This document shows, one piece after another, positions 13,209 through 26,700 of a stretch of 64,000 bases of DNA. Source of the stretch: Apophysomyces variabilis (taxonomy: Eukaryota > Mucoromycota > Mucoromycetes > Mucorales > Mucoraceae); the NCBI GenBank assembly GCA_002749535.1, contig MZZL01000405.1, positions 1 to 64,000 of the forward strand, given 5' to 3'. Each line of letters opens with the position of its first letter. Position 1 is the stretch's first letter. A model generated the notes under the pieces. The model was not told the DNA's origin and searched no databases. It saw only the letters and a program-made list of their open reading frames with translations. Made by a program: the position numbers and the translations under genes.

Positions 13209-13597
13209 GCCGCATTTTCTTATTCATAGTTTTGCGTGGCTAAAACCATCCTTTGTTTGACAGTAGAAATGTGACATGCCTATTTACCTACATCGAGCAT
13301 TGGCATTGTTTCACTGCCGAAACAAAGAATTAGAAAAAAATGATGTTCTTTTATTTTGAAGGAGAAGTTTGATATGGAACAAAATGGAGAAAAAGCATAA
13401 CATTGTATTTATAGAATTTGATGTAAATAAAAAATTTCAATGACAAGGATCTATTCATGAAAGAAAGAGTGAATGTACGCGTCTGGGAATGAGAGGGTAT
13501 GCATCGTCTTTTTCTTTTTTTTTTTTTACTTTTCGTTTTCCTTTTCGTTTTAAGATTAAATTTCATATGGAGTATTCTTGCAGAAAGGAAAACATAA
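13208..13597. repeat. 390-bp direct repeat, copy 1
   Basis: This block starts AGCCGCATTTTCTTATTCAT and ends GAAAGGAAAACATAA. It is repeated, identical by eye, at 13603-13992 (offset 395). Only TCGT and one N separate the two copies. It contains no convincing gene and appears to be the 3' flank shared by the convergent ThrE-like and TGS1 genes. Confidence 0.9.
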
Positions 13598-13601
13598 TCG
13601 T

Positions 13602-13602
13602 N
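13602..13602. other. Single N: assembly gap or join
   Basis: This is the only ambiguous base I noticed in the window. It sits exactly between two identical 390-bp blocks, as expected where two contig ends that really overlap were placed side by side. Confidence 0.9.
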
Positions 13603-13992
13603 AGCCGCATTTTCTTATTCATAGTTTTGCGTGGCTAAAACCATCCTTTGTTTGACAGTAGAAATGTGACATGCCTATTTACCTACATCGAGCATTGGCA
13701 TTGTTTCACTGCCGAAACAAAGAATTAGAAAAAAATGATGTTCTTTTATTTTGAAGGAGAAGTTTGATATGGAACAAAATGGAGAAAAAGCATAACATTG
13801 TATTTATAGAATTTGATGTAAATAAAAAATTTCAATGACAAGGATCTATTCATGAAAGAAAGAGTGAATGTACGCGTCTGGGAATGAGAGGGTATGCATC
13901 GTCTTTTTCTTTTTTTTTTTTTACTTTTCGTTTTCCTTTTCGTTTTAAGATTAAATTTCATATGGAGTATTCTTGCAGAAAGGAAAACATAA
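13603..13992. repeat. 390-bp direct repeat, copy 2
   Basis: Second copy of the block at 13208-13597. It leads directly into the 3' end of TGS1. The sequences diverge right after ...ACATAA: copy 1 goes to TCGT-N, copy 2 to ACTGTGAG. Confidence 0.9.
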
Positions 13993-14018
13993 ACTGTGAG
14001 AGAGATGATCAATGCAGG

Positions 14019-15649
<1,631 letters not shown>

Positions 15650-15878
15650 GTGCTAAACAATTTCGACAGTCCCCTTATGTAAAGCATCTTTGCTTCGTCA
15701 GGACATTACGTGTTCTTGTCTTTGCTCTAAAGTGTCGGGAAAAAAATTAGAAAGAGAGACAGCCTCATCGCTTTTTCTTTTCTTTTTGCCAAAGTTGTTA
15801 TATTTGTTTGGGAAGTTTATCATGTTCAAGAGGGAAGGGCAGGTCGTAGCGAAGGGAAAGCAAAAAGGGAAAATAAAA

Positions 15879-15898
15879 GAGAGAGAGAGAGAGAGAGA
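15879..15898. repeat. (GA)n microsatellite
   Basis: An uninterrupted GA run of about 20 bases between the 5' end of TGS1 and the 3' end of the RING-less SNF2 gene. Confidence 0.85.
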
Positions 15899-15936
15899 AA
15901 AAGAGAAAATACAGCATAATTATTAAAAGTAAGTAC

Positions 15937-18900
15937 TTAAAGTTCCATTGATTCGTTGGTAATTTCTTCGCGATCCACCACTGTCTTGAATAGATCGCTC
16001 TACAAAAGGAGAGAAAGGTTATGAGCGCATCCTTCAGGACCTTCCATCAAAACACTTGCCTTTTTCTTTAATACATTGTCCATCAGACCTTCCTCTACGG
16101 TATCTTTGATAACTACCGTATGGATATAGGTCTGCTTCAACTGTGTCATTCTGTGAATCCGAGAAATAGCTTGATCTATATAACGCGGAATAAAATGTAA
16201 GGTACTGATTCTTAATGGAGCCATCTTTGAGTTCAACTCACCCATGGTTGCTGAAAACAGCCAGAAAAGCAAGCGATTAGTATTACTATGCCTCCTTACC
16301 CTACCCTTTCTTTCCTTTTTATTGCCACGCAAAAAACCTTACCTGGATTCCACCTTTTTGCATGAAAATGGAAAAGCAATGGGTTGTTTATCAATCGATC
16401 ATTAACATGGTTTCTCTCTTTAAACTACTCTTACCATCTGTCTAAAATCACCATGTGATTCGCTCTCTGCAGATTCAAGCCTACACCTCCTGCTTTCAAA
16501 GATAATAACATCACCCTGATATCGCTGTGATGATTAAACTGTCGTAAACTGATCATTCTTCCATTGGAAGTCATATCACCATGATCTAACGTTTGGAGAA
16601 AATTAGACCGGTTTTCCCCCATCCTCCTCCTTCTTTCAACTGCAAGTATAAATCGAACATACAGCAGTTATGTTTGATATTGATTGATGCCAATACATCG
16701 GAAATAACAAGCAAAAGATCGACAAACTGAGCAATGAAAACCGAATTTGATATGAGACACACTCACTTCCATTCTTGTATCGTTTACCTGCGTCACAACA
16801 ATGATCTTATCCGTCATACTTGCTCGCAAAGTATTCTTCAAGAAGTTGATAAGCCAAATGACTTTGGTCGAATGCTTGATAAAAGGGAGCTGTTGTAATG
16901 CCTCAATATTCGGCCCATCCTCGGGAGAGCCAAACTGGTCACTAAGAAGACATGGGAAAAGGAATGTGAGGGAAACAAGAATTTTAAGAACTGTCGGCAT
17001 GAACCTACTAGAAACTCTCGATAATGTCACAGACCTCATGGAGTTCCGATTCCTCGTTGCCTTCGGTACCTCTCTCTCTAGTATCCTCTGCATTATTGAT
17101 TGCATTAACTATTTGGTCATTGGCTCCTTCTTGCAGCATAGGGATGAGATCTGGAAATTTAGTAAGCAGAATCTGATGGTGTCCACATGCTACTCAATTT
17201 CTTTTCAGTAAATATCTTCTAACAGATACAAAAGAAGACTGACCTTGCTTTAATCGCAGATATAGTAAGGATGCGGCTGCTCTCATATGATCTGGATGCT
17301 CTTGTTTTCGCCACTGTGATACTTGCTGATATAGAACGCGCTCCAGGTAGTCATATAAGGCTCGTTCGGATTCGGAGAACTCCAGGATTACACGGTGCTC
17401 CCGCCGGGGGAGAATTGTAAGCGAGGACTGTAACGAGTTCTTCGTTCGTCGAACCATATGATTCTTCAGTGTCTCTGATATGTAATTTATGTCTTGTTTA
17501 AATTTAGAAGGGATGTTGATGTTCAGGAACGCGAAGATAGGGAACAATTCGGAGATATTGTTCTAATAAACAAACATTCAGAATCTGTACCGAATCTGAA
17601 GTGAACCAAAAAAAAAATGGGCGTTTGCTTACTTGAAGCGGAGTGCCTGTCAAACTCCAGCGGAATTTGGTTCGCAATTCCAGTACACTGTCAGTGACCA
17701 TGGCCTTGAATGTGCGGATCTTGTGAGACTCATCTAAATTCTGATCGGTCCGATCGCTTTCCAGAAAAAAAAATAAAATGGCTTCTTCTTACCTAATACT
17801 ACTCTATACCATTCTGTATCCACCAACGGAGCAGCCGCATTCGATAGCGCACGATTTCTAAATTCTGCTCTCAAACGATCATAGGTGGTAATCACCACAC
17901 GAAAGCAAGGCTCTACATCATATCATATCACATCCATTCATCCATTCATCACGCAGTCTCTTTCTCCCTTCATGATCCTTACGGTCAATCAAACAAGCTG
18001 TCTCTTCCTGATAAATAAGATAAGGTAAACTTCCATAAGACGTCTTCGTACGAATCTCTTCGGCCCATTGATCAGCAACCTAGAACGTACCCAATGAGCA
18101 AAGGTTTATGTACGGGTCTGTATTTCCTTCTATTTTCCAACTCAAACGAAACTTACACCGCGTGATGGGACGACGACCAAGGTGCATGCACGGATGTTGA
18201 GTTTGGGTTGTTGTCTCATAATCAGTGCCAGCATTTGCAAGGTCTATCGTATCAAAATAAACCAGTAAGCACCGTATATCCATACCTCTTATTCTTCACG
18301 ATCCAGTTCTTCTTCTCTTACCTTTCCCAATCCCATCTAATGAAATAATAAAAAGAGTAAGCACCCTACCGTCATCCAAACTCTCCCCACTTACATCATC
18401 TGCCAGGATACCCCCACGGTAAGCTCGTTCCATCCAAATCATCTTTTGAACTCCTTCTTCCTGATGAGGCTGTAACTGGACGTGGTCACGTAAACTGGCA
18501 TGAACTAATCAATTGACAAAGCGGGTATTTAGGTGCACAGATTATCTAAGTGTATGGACGCCCTCCATTTTTTCCTTATGAACTTACTTGCATTCATACT
18601 GATATCAGGTAATTCTTCTACAGTTTTTGTCGTGGTCACTAACACCTGATCCTTGTCTTTTTTAAAGCAAGACCCATTAATCATTCCTTCTCCTTTCTGA
18701 TCGTTCCTTCATGCTCCTCTTGTTCGTTACCTCGTAACCAGAAGGAATTTTCAACAGCGTAATAATTTCCACCCAGATCCACGTAAAAGTAATAGACGGT
18801 GCGTATCGCCCAGACGTCGGGATATTCCGTACATAATCGCAACATAATGACTTGAAGACTGTCATCCCGATGGGCATGGGTTAGGTAGCGTTGGCCCATA

Positions 18901-18983
18901 ACGTCGGCACGAACAATGATACGATAGGTATCTTTATCCCCTCGATTGCAACGATCGCAATCAGGTAGTCCCGATTGAGCCAT
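15937..18983 (-). CDS. SNF2-family DNA-dependent ATPase (Rad5/Rad16/TTF2 group), no RING
   Basis: The protein starts [17 protein letters not shown] (ATG 18981-18983). The helicase motifs are in order: GGILADDMGLGKTLQM (motif I, assembled over a 15-nt microexon), [26 protein letters not shown] (motif II), WSLTGTPLQ (motif III), then [23 protein letters not shown]. The C-lobe has [38 protein letters not shown] and [21 protein letters not shown] and GGVGLNLQ point to the Rad5/Rad16/HLTF/TTF2 branch. I see no Cys/His cluster between the lobes, unlike Rad5, Rad16 or HLTF, so a TTF2-like or other RING-less member is the better comparison. Chromatin remodelling or transcription/repair is likely; the exact role is unknown. 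The C-terminal exon ([20 protein letters not shown]) is joined through a GC-AG intron (16000-16059). About ten introns. Confidence 0.88.
16000..16059 (-). other. 60-nt GC-AG intron in the RING-less SNF2 gene
   Basis: On the minus strand the upstream exon ends AAGAAAAAG and the intron begins GCAAGT, the standard context of a GC donor. It ends TTTTGTAG. Joining gives [15 protein letters not shown], ending in TAA at 15937-15939. Reading through instead adds an unrelated tail and stops within about 20 codons. Confidence 0.75.
18322..18336 (-). other. 15-nt microexon encoding the P-loop MGLGK
   Basis: On the minus strand ATGGGATTGGGAAAG is flanked by ATTTCATTAG and GTAAGAG. The upstream exon ends GGTATCCTGGCAGATGAT before a GTAAGT donor. 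The downstream exon starts ACCTTGCAAATGCTGG after CGATAG. The result is ILADD-MGLGK-TLQML: the ATP-binding lysine is carried by an exon of five codons. Confidence 0.88.
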
Positions 18984-19243
18984 GGCGATCCCCAAAGGAA
19001 AGAAAAGATCTAGTCGTAAAAAGGTACAGCAGAGAGAGGGTCACATTTCGCGTTCTGGCGGAGTTAACGCGGGTCTTTAAAGAATGCGGGTGGGAAGCCC
19101 AAGGAAGAAATCTTAACACAGTTCATGGGGAAGAGAGGCCATAGTATAAAACAATGTGTATATATGCTGCTTCATTTTACGATGTACGCAACTGTGGATA
19201 AAATACAAAAATAAAAAAAAATAACTTCTTCTTCTTCTGTGCC

Positions 19244-21670
19244 TTATGTCTTCTGAATTTTCTTTCCAAGTTCATAAAGAATAGTATGATAAATATTTCG
19301 ATAGATTTTGGTACGTGGCACATTGCTAACCACTTCATCCTCTGCCTCTTCCACTTTGACACCAAGACGGCCACCTGCCCATCGTGCCTGATAAATCATG
19401 GTTGTAAATCGAAGAGGTTCCCCATCGATAAGACGCGAATCCGCCATGGTCTCCACCGCTTCTTGAGAGGACGACTCATTTTCCACAGACTGTAAGAATT
19501 GAGTCCACTCGGGATAACCACAAGAGCAAACCAACGTAAACGGACCATCCGCTACAGCATCGATATTCAAGAGGGATAAGACATCCATCAAATGCATCAA
19601 CATCTCGTTTGGCTGGAGTTTGAAAAGATGACGACGGTTGAAATTAAAAAGACTCTTTGGATGAGCTCCCATGCTAGGCATGATCTCAGCCCTCTCCACT
19701 GTGGATGATCCATGCTCTTCGGACCGGTGCGGCTGTTGTTTTTGACTACTCTCCTCTTGGTTGCATCTAGATTTGCGGTCCGAGATCGAACGTGCTCTTA
19801 AAAGACTCAAGGTGCGTCGAAAGGGGGTTGCACCGGTTGCCGCTGTCCCAGATGAAGTAGTAGTAGTAGTAGTGGAAGATCCCTCTTCCGTCTTCTCTCC
19901 ACGCGAGTCAACTTTGATATGTGCAGCCTCTTCTTGACGACGGACAGAGGATCGTGGCACATGTTCTGTTTTGCGTCGCATTAAAGTAGTCGTATCGAAC
20001 TTAGGTCGATTGATGCGTGTACTGTTGGATCGACCAAGCTGACCCGCCATCATTCGCATCCTCTCGTCCATTTCTTTACGCTCCTTTACTAAATAGTAAA
20101 TTGAAACTAAGGGATCATACATGGCAGGTAAAGATTGCGGATCGTCGTGCCGCGAACAAGCGTTTTTGATGGGACCGCGACGCCATCGCGACCCAGTCTG
20201 CTGACCTTGTAACGTTGTTTGGTAATTGTGATCAATTTGTGCGGCTGCATCTTGGTATTCCGGTGAAGAAATGATACGAACAAGGTTGTCATAGATAGTC
20301 CGCGCATCGCCCAACCCAAATCCACGCATGCCTTCTACAATATCCATATCAATATGCTGCAGGGGGCGACGGTGGGGCAGATGATTGGTCACCGGTTCGT
20401 CGTATCCTTTATTCATCCATGGGTGGTTTCGCACATAGGTTAAGGTCTCTCTTCGCTTGGGATCCACCACCAAAATGTGAGACAGTAAATCCACGCAGTC
20501 TTTTTTTTTTTTTTTTTTGAGGTTGCATAATGATAACAATAGAAATAACAAATGCTAAGTATCGACTGCAATAATTGAACAAATCACACTTTTCTTCATC
20601 CTCCTCTTTTTTCCTTTTTTTTTCCTTACCTTTGCTAAGATGTTCAGGGTATTCTACGGAACCTGCTTTAATCTTTGCATGAAGCGCTGGAAGACTTGTA
20701 TCATCAAAAGGTACGCGTCCGCAGACAAGGACATACAGAACCACACCAAAACTCCATACATCTACTTCCGGACCTGTGTAATCTTTTGCTCGCAGTAATT
20801 CAGGTGCTGCAAAATAAAGAGATCCACAAAAGGTGTTGAGCAAACGCAAGGGAGAATAGATATTGGACAATCCGAAATCAATGATCTTGATTTCTTCTTC
20901 TTTAGTAATCAAGATGTTTTCGATTTTCAAGTCTGGCATAACCAAACGGATATCAGAGAAAAACCTTTATCCATTAAATCTCTTCCGTCCGTTGTTATAT
21001 ACTTACCTCTGTGGACAATGGAATTACGATGACAGTAGTCTAGACGGATTCCGTCTTAGAAGAGACAAATCAAAATAAGTGGTTCTTGTTTTTCCATTTA
21101 CCAAGTGCACTCACGATTTGACGTGAAAACTTGCGTGCCTGTTTTTCTCTCAGTTTCCCATGACTAATAATATAATCAAGCAGTTGGCCACCATCGATAT
21201 ATTCAAGGAACATATAATGTCGATCATTTTCAGTTATCCATTCCTTGAGCTGGCAGATGTTGGGATGATGTAATAAATACATCATCGCCATCTCACGTCT
21301 TGCTCTCTGTTCGCGTTCTTTTGGTGTATCTTTAGGATCTTTCGTATTTTCTGGTGAAGGGGCCGTCAGATCAGCTTTGGGTATTATCTTGACGGCATAC
21401 TATAAAAGCATTTTCTTCAGCCGCTGATCATCCGTCTTTCCCCATTTTTCCTGGTCTATTTTATTTTCTATATACCTGCTTGTGATCTGTGTCACTTATG
21501 CACTGGGCTAACTTCACTTTTCCCATGCTTCCTGCACCCAATGTCTTTTTGTAGATCACATAATTCTGAATACGTTGCGTACGTTTTGACTCTGAAGTGC
21601 GTCTATTGATGGTATTATGATGATGGTGGCCATTATTGCTAGATGGTGGGTCTATGGATGTCGTGGCCAT
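19244..21670 (-). CDS. Kin1/Kin2-type (MARK-like) serine/threonine kinase
   Basis: The kinase domain begins near residue 35: [19 protein letters not shown] (glycine loop), then [53 protein letters not shown] (catalytic loop, assembled over a 33-nt exon at about 21007-21039), IIDFGLSN (the DFG), [14 protein letters not shown] (activation loop) and [23 protein letters not shown] long low-complexity middle follows (about 19700-20300), then a C-terminal kinase-associated KA1 domain, from [17 protein letters not shown] to [18 protein letters not shown]1 binds anionic membrane lipids. This layout is that of fungal Kin1/Kin2, which act at the cell cortex in polarity and exocytosis. ATG at 21668-21670, stop at 19244. 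A T-run of about 18 bases sits in the intron near 20500. Confidence 0.92.
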
Positions 21671-23250
21671 TATTTGTGCTTGTTAAAGAAAAAGCGCAAA
21701 ATGGAGGGGTTTAACGAGGGGAAGAATGGGAGCAGAAGAGGACAAGGGGAAGGGAAGGGAAAAAAAAAGAGACAGAGAGGTGCACATACATACCATATAC
21801 ACACACCCATACCCACGCGCGCGTTCTCTTACTCTCACAAAAAAAAAGGCTCGATCCCAAAACGGTGTGTGTGATGATTTTCCTCAATAGGCTTTCGGGC
21901 ATTTGTGTCAGCCCACGAATGGACAGTTCCTAAAAATGGATGGACTCCTGTTGAACAAGGGTTAGAATACAAAGAAATAAAATATAGCATCCATATGAGG
22001 ATACATAGTACAAGGACATCTTGTTATATTGGTGCTCCCTGGTTTTGATAATTAAATGGATGAAATCAAGGTTACATTGGTTTCAATGTTTACTAACAGA
22101 CGGTTTTGAGCACAGCAAATCTTCCCACCTTTTCCTTACTTGAGGTCTTAAGGTGGACCTTTGATCCCATCCTATGGTTATCAATGGCCCATCAAAAACA
22201 GAGTCAGCGTACAGGACAACACCACGCCTGATAGGGGCTACGAAGTCGTTCATGCAAATCTTTCATAACAAGATGATTGTACCTTTTACAGTTTCAATCT
22301 ACAAGGTGTTATAGAATACCAACCTCAATGACGCATATCTATGTACAAACCTTCTTTGCTAATAACACCGGCACGGCTGTAGTTCTATTGATCCCTACTG
22401 CCGTAATGATTATTCTTAGTATAGACATTTTCCTTTTGGCGGCATGATTTGATCCATTTACGAAATTGCGGAGAACTTCTCCTATGAATATTTTGTCCGG
22501 CAAGAATTCTTTCTGTATTTGTGTCTGTTAAACACAGCCACAACAGTGGCTTTCTGATACAATAAGTTACTGAATGCTCATTGTAAAAGAAAATAAGGTC
22601 TCTGTAGTTTTTCTATGAATTAGAACGAATCCGCTCAGGCATTTGGGGAAGGTACAGTTCAAGTACAGCCTTTATGGGCGTCTTTTCACAAGTGGGAGCA
22701 TGCGCCGAGCCTAGAGAGTTGAGATCAAGGAGTGCATTTCCTCATTCATTTAGGCTGCTAAGAGCATGAGATACATTATTGTCCTGGTTTGTAGAACTTA
22801 TCGTTGGAAACACTTTGAGATATAGGTGTGTGCATCTGTGTCCATTAGCACTTAGTAGATACAACGCGAGTTAAACTATTCCTAATCGTCTTTTTTCCCC
22901 TTCCCGTCGCCACTGCCATGAAGGCGGGATATTACATTTTAGCGCGTGGATATTTATGGCAACATTTTTTCTTTTTTTGCTTTTTTGAATCATGTCAGGT
23001 ATTTCATCTAACTGTAGGAGGAAAGAAGTACTAGAGGAGCTTACGTGATATGAACATCGAAAGGAAATCAAGTTCACTTTGTAAATAAATATGACTCTTT
23101 TCTTCTTCTTCTTCTTCCTTTTTGTTCAGTCATGCGAAAATGATAACGTATATGTATATATATTGAGAGAGAGAGAGTGTGTGTGTGTACATAGCAGGCA
23201 ACCTGGTGTAACCAACTTTTCAACTTTTTTTTTTGGCTTCTGTTTTTTAT
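21671..23250. other. Intergenic region, no gene seen
   Basis: About 1.6 kb between the 5' end of the kinase gene and the 3' end of the START gene. Stops are frequent in all frames and I see no conserved protein words. The first 250 bases upstream of the kinase ATG are purine-rich (GGGGAAGAATGGGAGCAG, then CACACACCC) and probably hold its promoter and 5' leader. Confidence 0.45.
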
Positions 23251-23669
23251 TTATTTTTGCTTTTGCTCCTTTTCCTGATTTTCCAACATCAGTCGTTGCA
23301 GGCCTTCCTCCTCACTGAATACGACGCATTTCCAGCTGCCAGTCTTCCTGTCTTGGAAACGATGTTGTAGGTGTCGCTGCACAAATGGACATGTTGGGAT
23401 GACTAGATAACCTGATTCGAGTGACCATCGGAATCCCTCTCCTACCAAGATATCACCCAAACCCATATTTCGATACTTTATAGGAATTTCCTATCCGAGA
23501 AAAAAAATAAGTAAATATTCCTTTGTTCTATTTTTTCTTTTTTTCTTATACACTCTACCGTGTGAAAAAATTGTATTATCCTTTGATATCTTGTAGGTAG
23601 GTAACATAACGCAGCTAAAAGAAGAATAAAAGAAAAATGGGGTTTCATCGAAAGAATATATGGCATCGT

Positions 23670-23709
<40 letters not shown>

Positions 23710-26700
23710 CCAGAAGATAATAGAAAATGAGTATTTACCTATGGAGCCTTCTGGATCCAATTCGATCACAAACATGTAATAAGGACGGTCGTGGATGACA
23801 TCCGAAACATCAAAACTTCGTTTGGGTACAAACGTCGTGGGTTTACTGGAAGTGGAGGGTGGTGTAGGCAATGGATTGGGCGTATCGGGAAAGGATGGGC
23901 TGGTGGTGTTGTCAGTTAAATGAGGAGGCGTTAATGGTCCCACGGTGAGCGTGATATTGGACTGGTTGGAAGACAAGGGGTGTCCATTGTGGAGACCTCT
24001 TTGCAAGTCTGCCAGTATCTCTTGCGCGGCGGATGATTGGTTATTTCTGCTAGGTGGGAGTGAAGGTGACTCGGTGGCCGAAGAACCAGTACTGGAAAAC
24101 GAATGAGTCTCGTTTGCTGTTAACGACGATAGATTTCGATAGGGTGACCCCATCATGACGTTTGGTTGTGTGTCTGTAAACGCAATCGTGGCCGTCGTGG
24201 CTGAAACCACTGTGGTGCAAAGTGCTTTTTCAAAAGAGCTTGCCAATGTCGGCGCAGGCGTTGCTGTTTTACGTCGCTTCAGTCTTTCTCCGTCCAGGTT
24301 TGAAATAGCACGTTGCTTAGAAACAAGTAGACGTGATAAAAGAAGAAGAAGAAAAAAGAAAGTTAAGGAGGAATACGCTCCGCAAGTCTTTGAACAAAAA
24401 GTGAAAGGAAAAAAATCACACAGAAAAAAATCGACACCTCTTTTTTTTGGGGGGGAGGGGCAAAAGGAAGAGGAGAGGAAGAATAACAAAACAGCAACAA
24501 GGAAAAAAAAATAGGGTCGTAAGTCAAGTAAGCGTAGAGACACACACAGAGTAAGAGAGATAGACTTGGTTTTCTTTTTATCTCTATTCAACAACGACAT
24601 GATAATTTTCCCATATAGTAACAAGCAGCCATTAATAAGAAAATAATAGATAGTTGAGGACCAGTAAAGGATAGATCTTCGCTTAAAACAATTACATTGC
24701 TATTCCTTCGACGCATGAACTATGATAAGGAGAGTTAAAAAAAAAGAGGTTGTCGTACAGGTCTAGATCATCGTCAAGGCTGATTGGATTACTTACTTCT
24801 GGCGTTGTCACCATCGTGGGGGACCGAGTTCCTGTCTCGTGCAGATTGTGTAGCCCTACATCACGGGCCAGTTTTAATGAGTCTGGGTCATGCACTTTAC
24901 TTTTTCTTTTATGTTCTCCTTTGTTAGGATTCTTTTTAGAATAGCTTACATGTCCGTCGCTTGGTCACCTCATCGTTCGCAGGTTCAATGACAATTGGTG
25001 AAGTAAGTAGACTACTCGCACGGGCCCCATTGGGGTTCCTTAGGGGGTTACCGTTCCAGTTGAATTGCGGAAGACTTCCCGGTGGGCAGAGTGTGCTGTT
25101 GGGGGTGATATCCACTTTAACCGTCCGACCGTCGACTTCTGGTCCTAGACTATATATCCGTAATCCCATGTCATCTGTCCTCAGTTCAACGCGTACCGCA
25201 TCCGCTGGTTCGGTTACGACATCAAAACCAGATCCGTACATACTGGGATGTGTACGAATGTCTGTGTACCAAAGAGGATGGTTCCGTTGTTGCGAAGGCG
25301 TGTGTTTGACCGTATAGCTAATATGATAACTTTTTGCTTCGGAATCGAAACGCTCACTCGTGATCTTTCCTGCAACGCGTCGAATATAAGGAGGGCAGCC
25401 GTGTTCACGAAGGTATGACTGCACGCGATCTACACATGCTGGTACTTCAGTGGACAACAAACGAATGATAGCAGGCGGTAACGGTGTTGTCCCAGCCAAG
25501 TCCATGTGTGAAATAAATGTTGTCTTAATCCCTATAGTCTTATCATCCTCGTTCTTGATCGGTTTCAGCACCCAACCGCTCACTGGCAGTCGCCCTCTGA
25601 TATGAGGCTTTGTTTCCGGGATTTGACTGTCTGTCACACTTGTCGTTGCCACGTGAATCATGCCCGATACGGAATCACTCTCGATGATGGTCAGTAAAGA
25701 AAAGTCGCGACTCTGAATGGGAAAAATGCTGCGCATCTGGGTATAGACTAAATACTCTTTTTGTGAAAAACGTTCGACTACGCTTCCCGCCTCGAAATAC
25801 TCGTCCCCTGTAACATGAAGACAAAGAAACAGAACCCTCGGATCAATGGCCTGTTTGTATTACATGGAGGGGAGGGAGTAAAACTTACATATCTGTCTGG
25901 ATCCGAAGCATTGGATGACCGAACAAACCTGTTCGGGACTCCATCCGTTACCAATGATACCCTCACCTCGCAAGATTGGTAAAGGAGATCCTTGAACAGA
26001 TTTGGAATACAGTTTCACATCGTTTCTTTCTCCTATCTCTTTCCAATCCGCCAGATCACTTGTAGCCAACCTTTTCAACGTTTCCATCCCTTGTTTTCTT
26101 GCTGTTCTGTGACGGCTAGGTGGATACAATCGTTTGGAAGTTACTGGAGTTAAACCGGACTCCTCCCGACTATCATCAGAGGGAACATTGTTTGAGGAAT
26201 GACTTTGAGGGGTCGAGGATCTTGAGGGAGGAAGATCATCCGCAAATTTGATTCGCTTTGCCAGAGAAGATGAGCGAGAGATGGTAGGTGATATGCGATT
26301 TTGTAAAGAAGATTGACGTGGAGGAGGATTTGCTAAAATACTGTTGTTCTGGTGTTGGCGGAGCACAGTTCCGGATGGACCGAGCGTAGGCGATCGTTGT
26401 GAGGGAACCTGTAGATTGCTGGATAGAGGTTATTGAAGAGACAAGGTCAATGCCAGTTTTGGCGAAAGGATGAATGAATGGCATACCTGCTGGTAAATGT
26501 CTGTGTTTTTAGAATGGAGGGCCGTTTTGTCAAGGTGTGTGTATTAGTAGTGTTTGGCGTCCGGGCTCTTAATCTGTCTGCTTTTTTTTGTAAATACTCA
26601 TCAACAGCCGCAATAATCAGCGGCCGTCTTGCTAATGACTTTTTGGTCAAACCAGAGATCCAGCCCCGGACGCTTTCTTGAGTAATAAAGGTCACTTTTG

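Noticed and set aside
13351..14012. Two identical minus-strand frames of about 70-88 codons rich in Lys/Arg
   Set aside because: They come from the duplicated 390-bp non-coding block and translate a T-rich run.
24331..24600. Hydrophobic frame upstream of SNLDGERL as a secreted-protein start
   Set aside because: The F/L/S-rich stretch is what a pyrimidine-rich intron gives when translated; an intron is the simpler reading.
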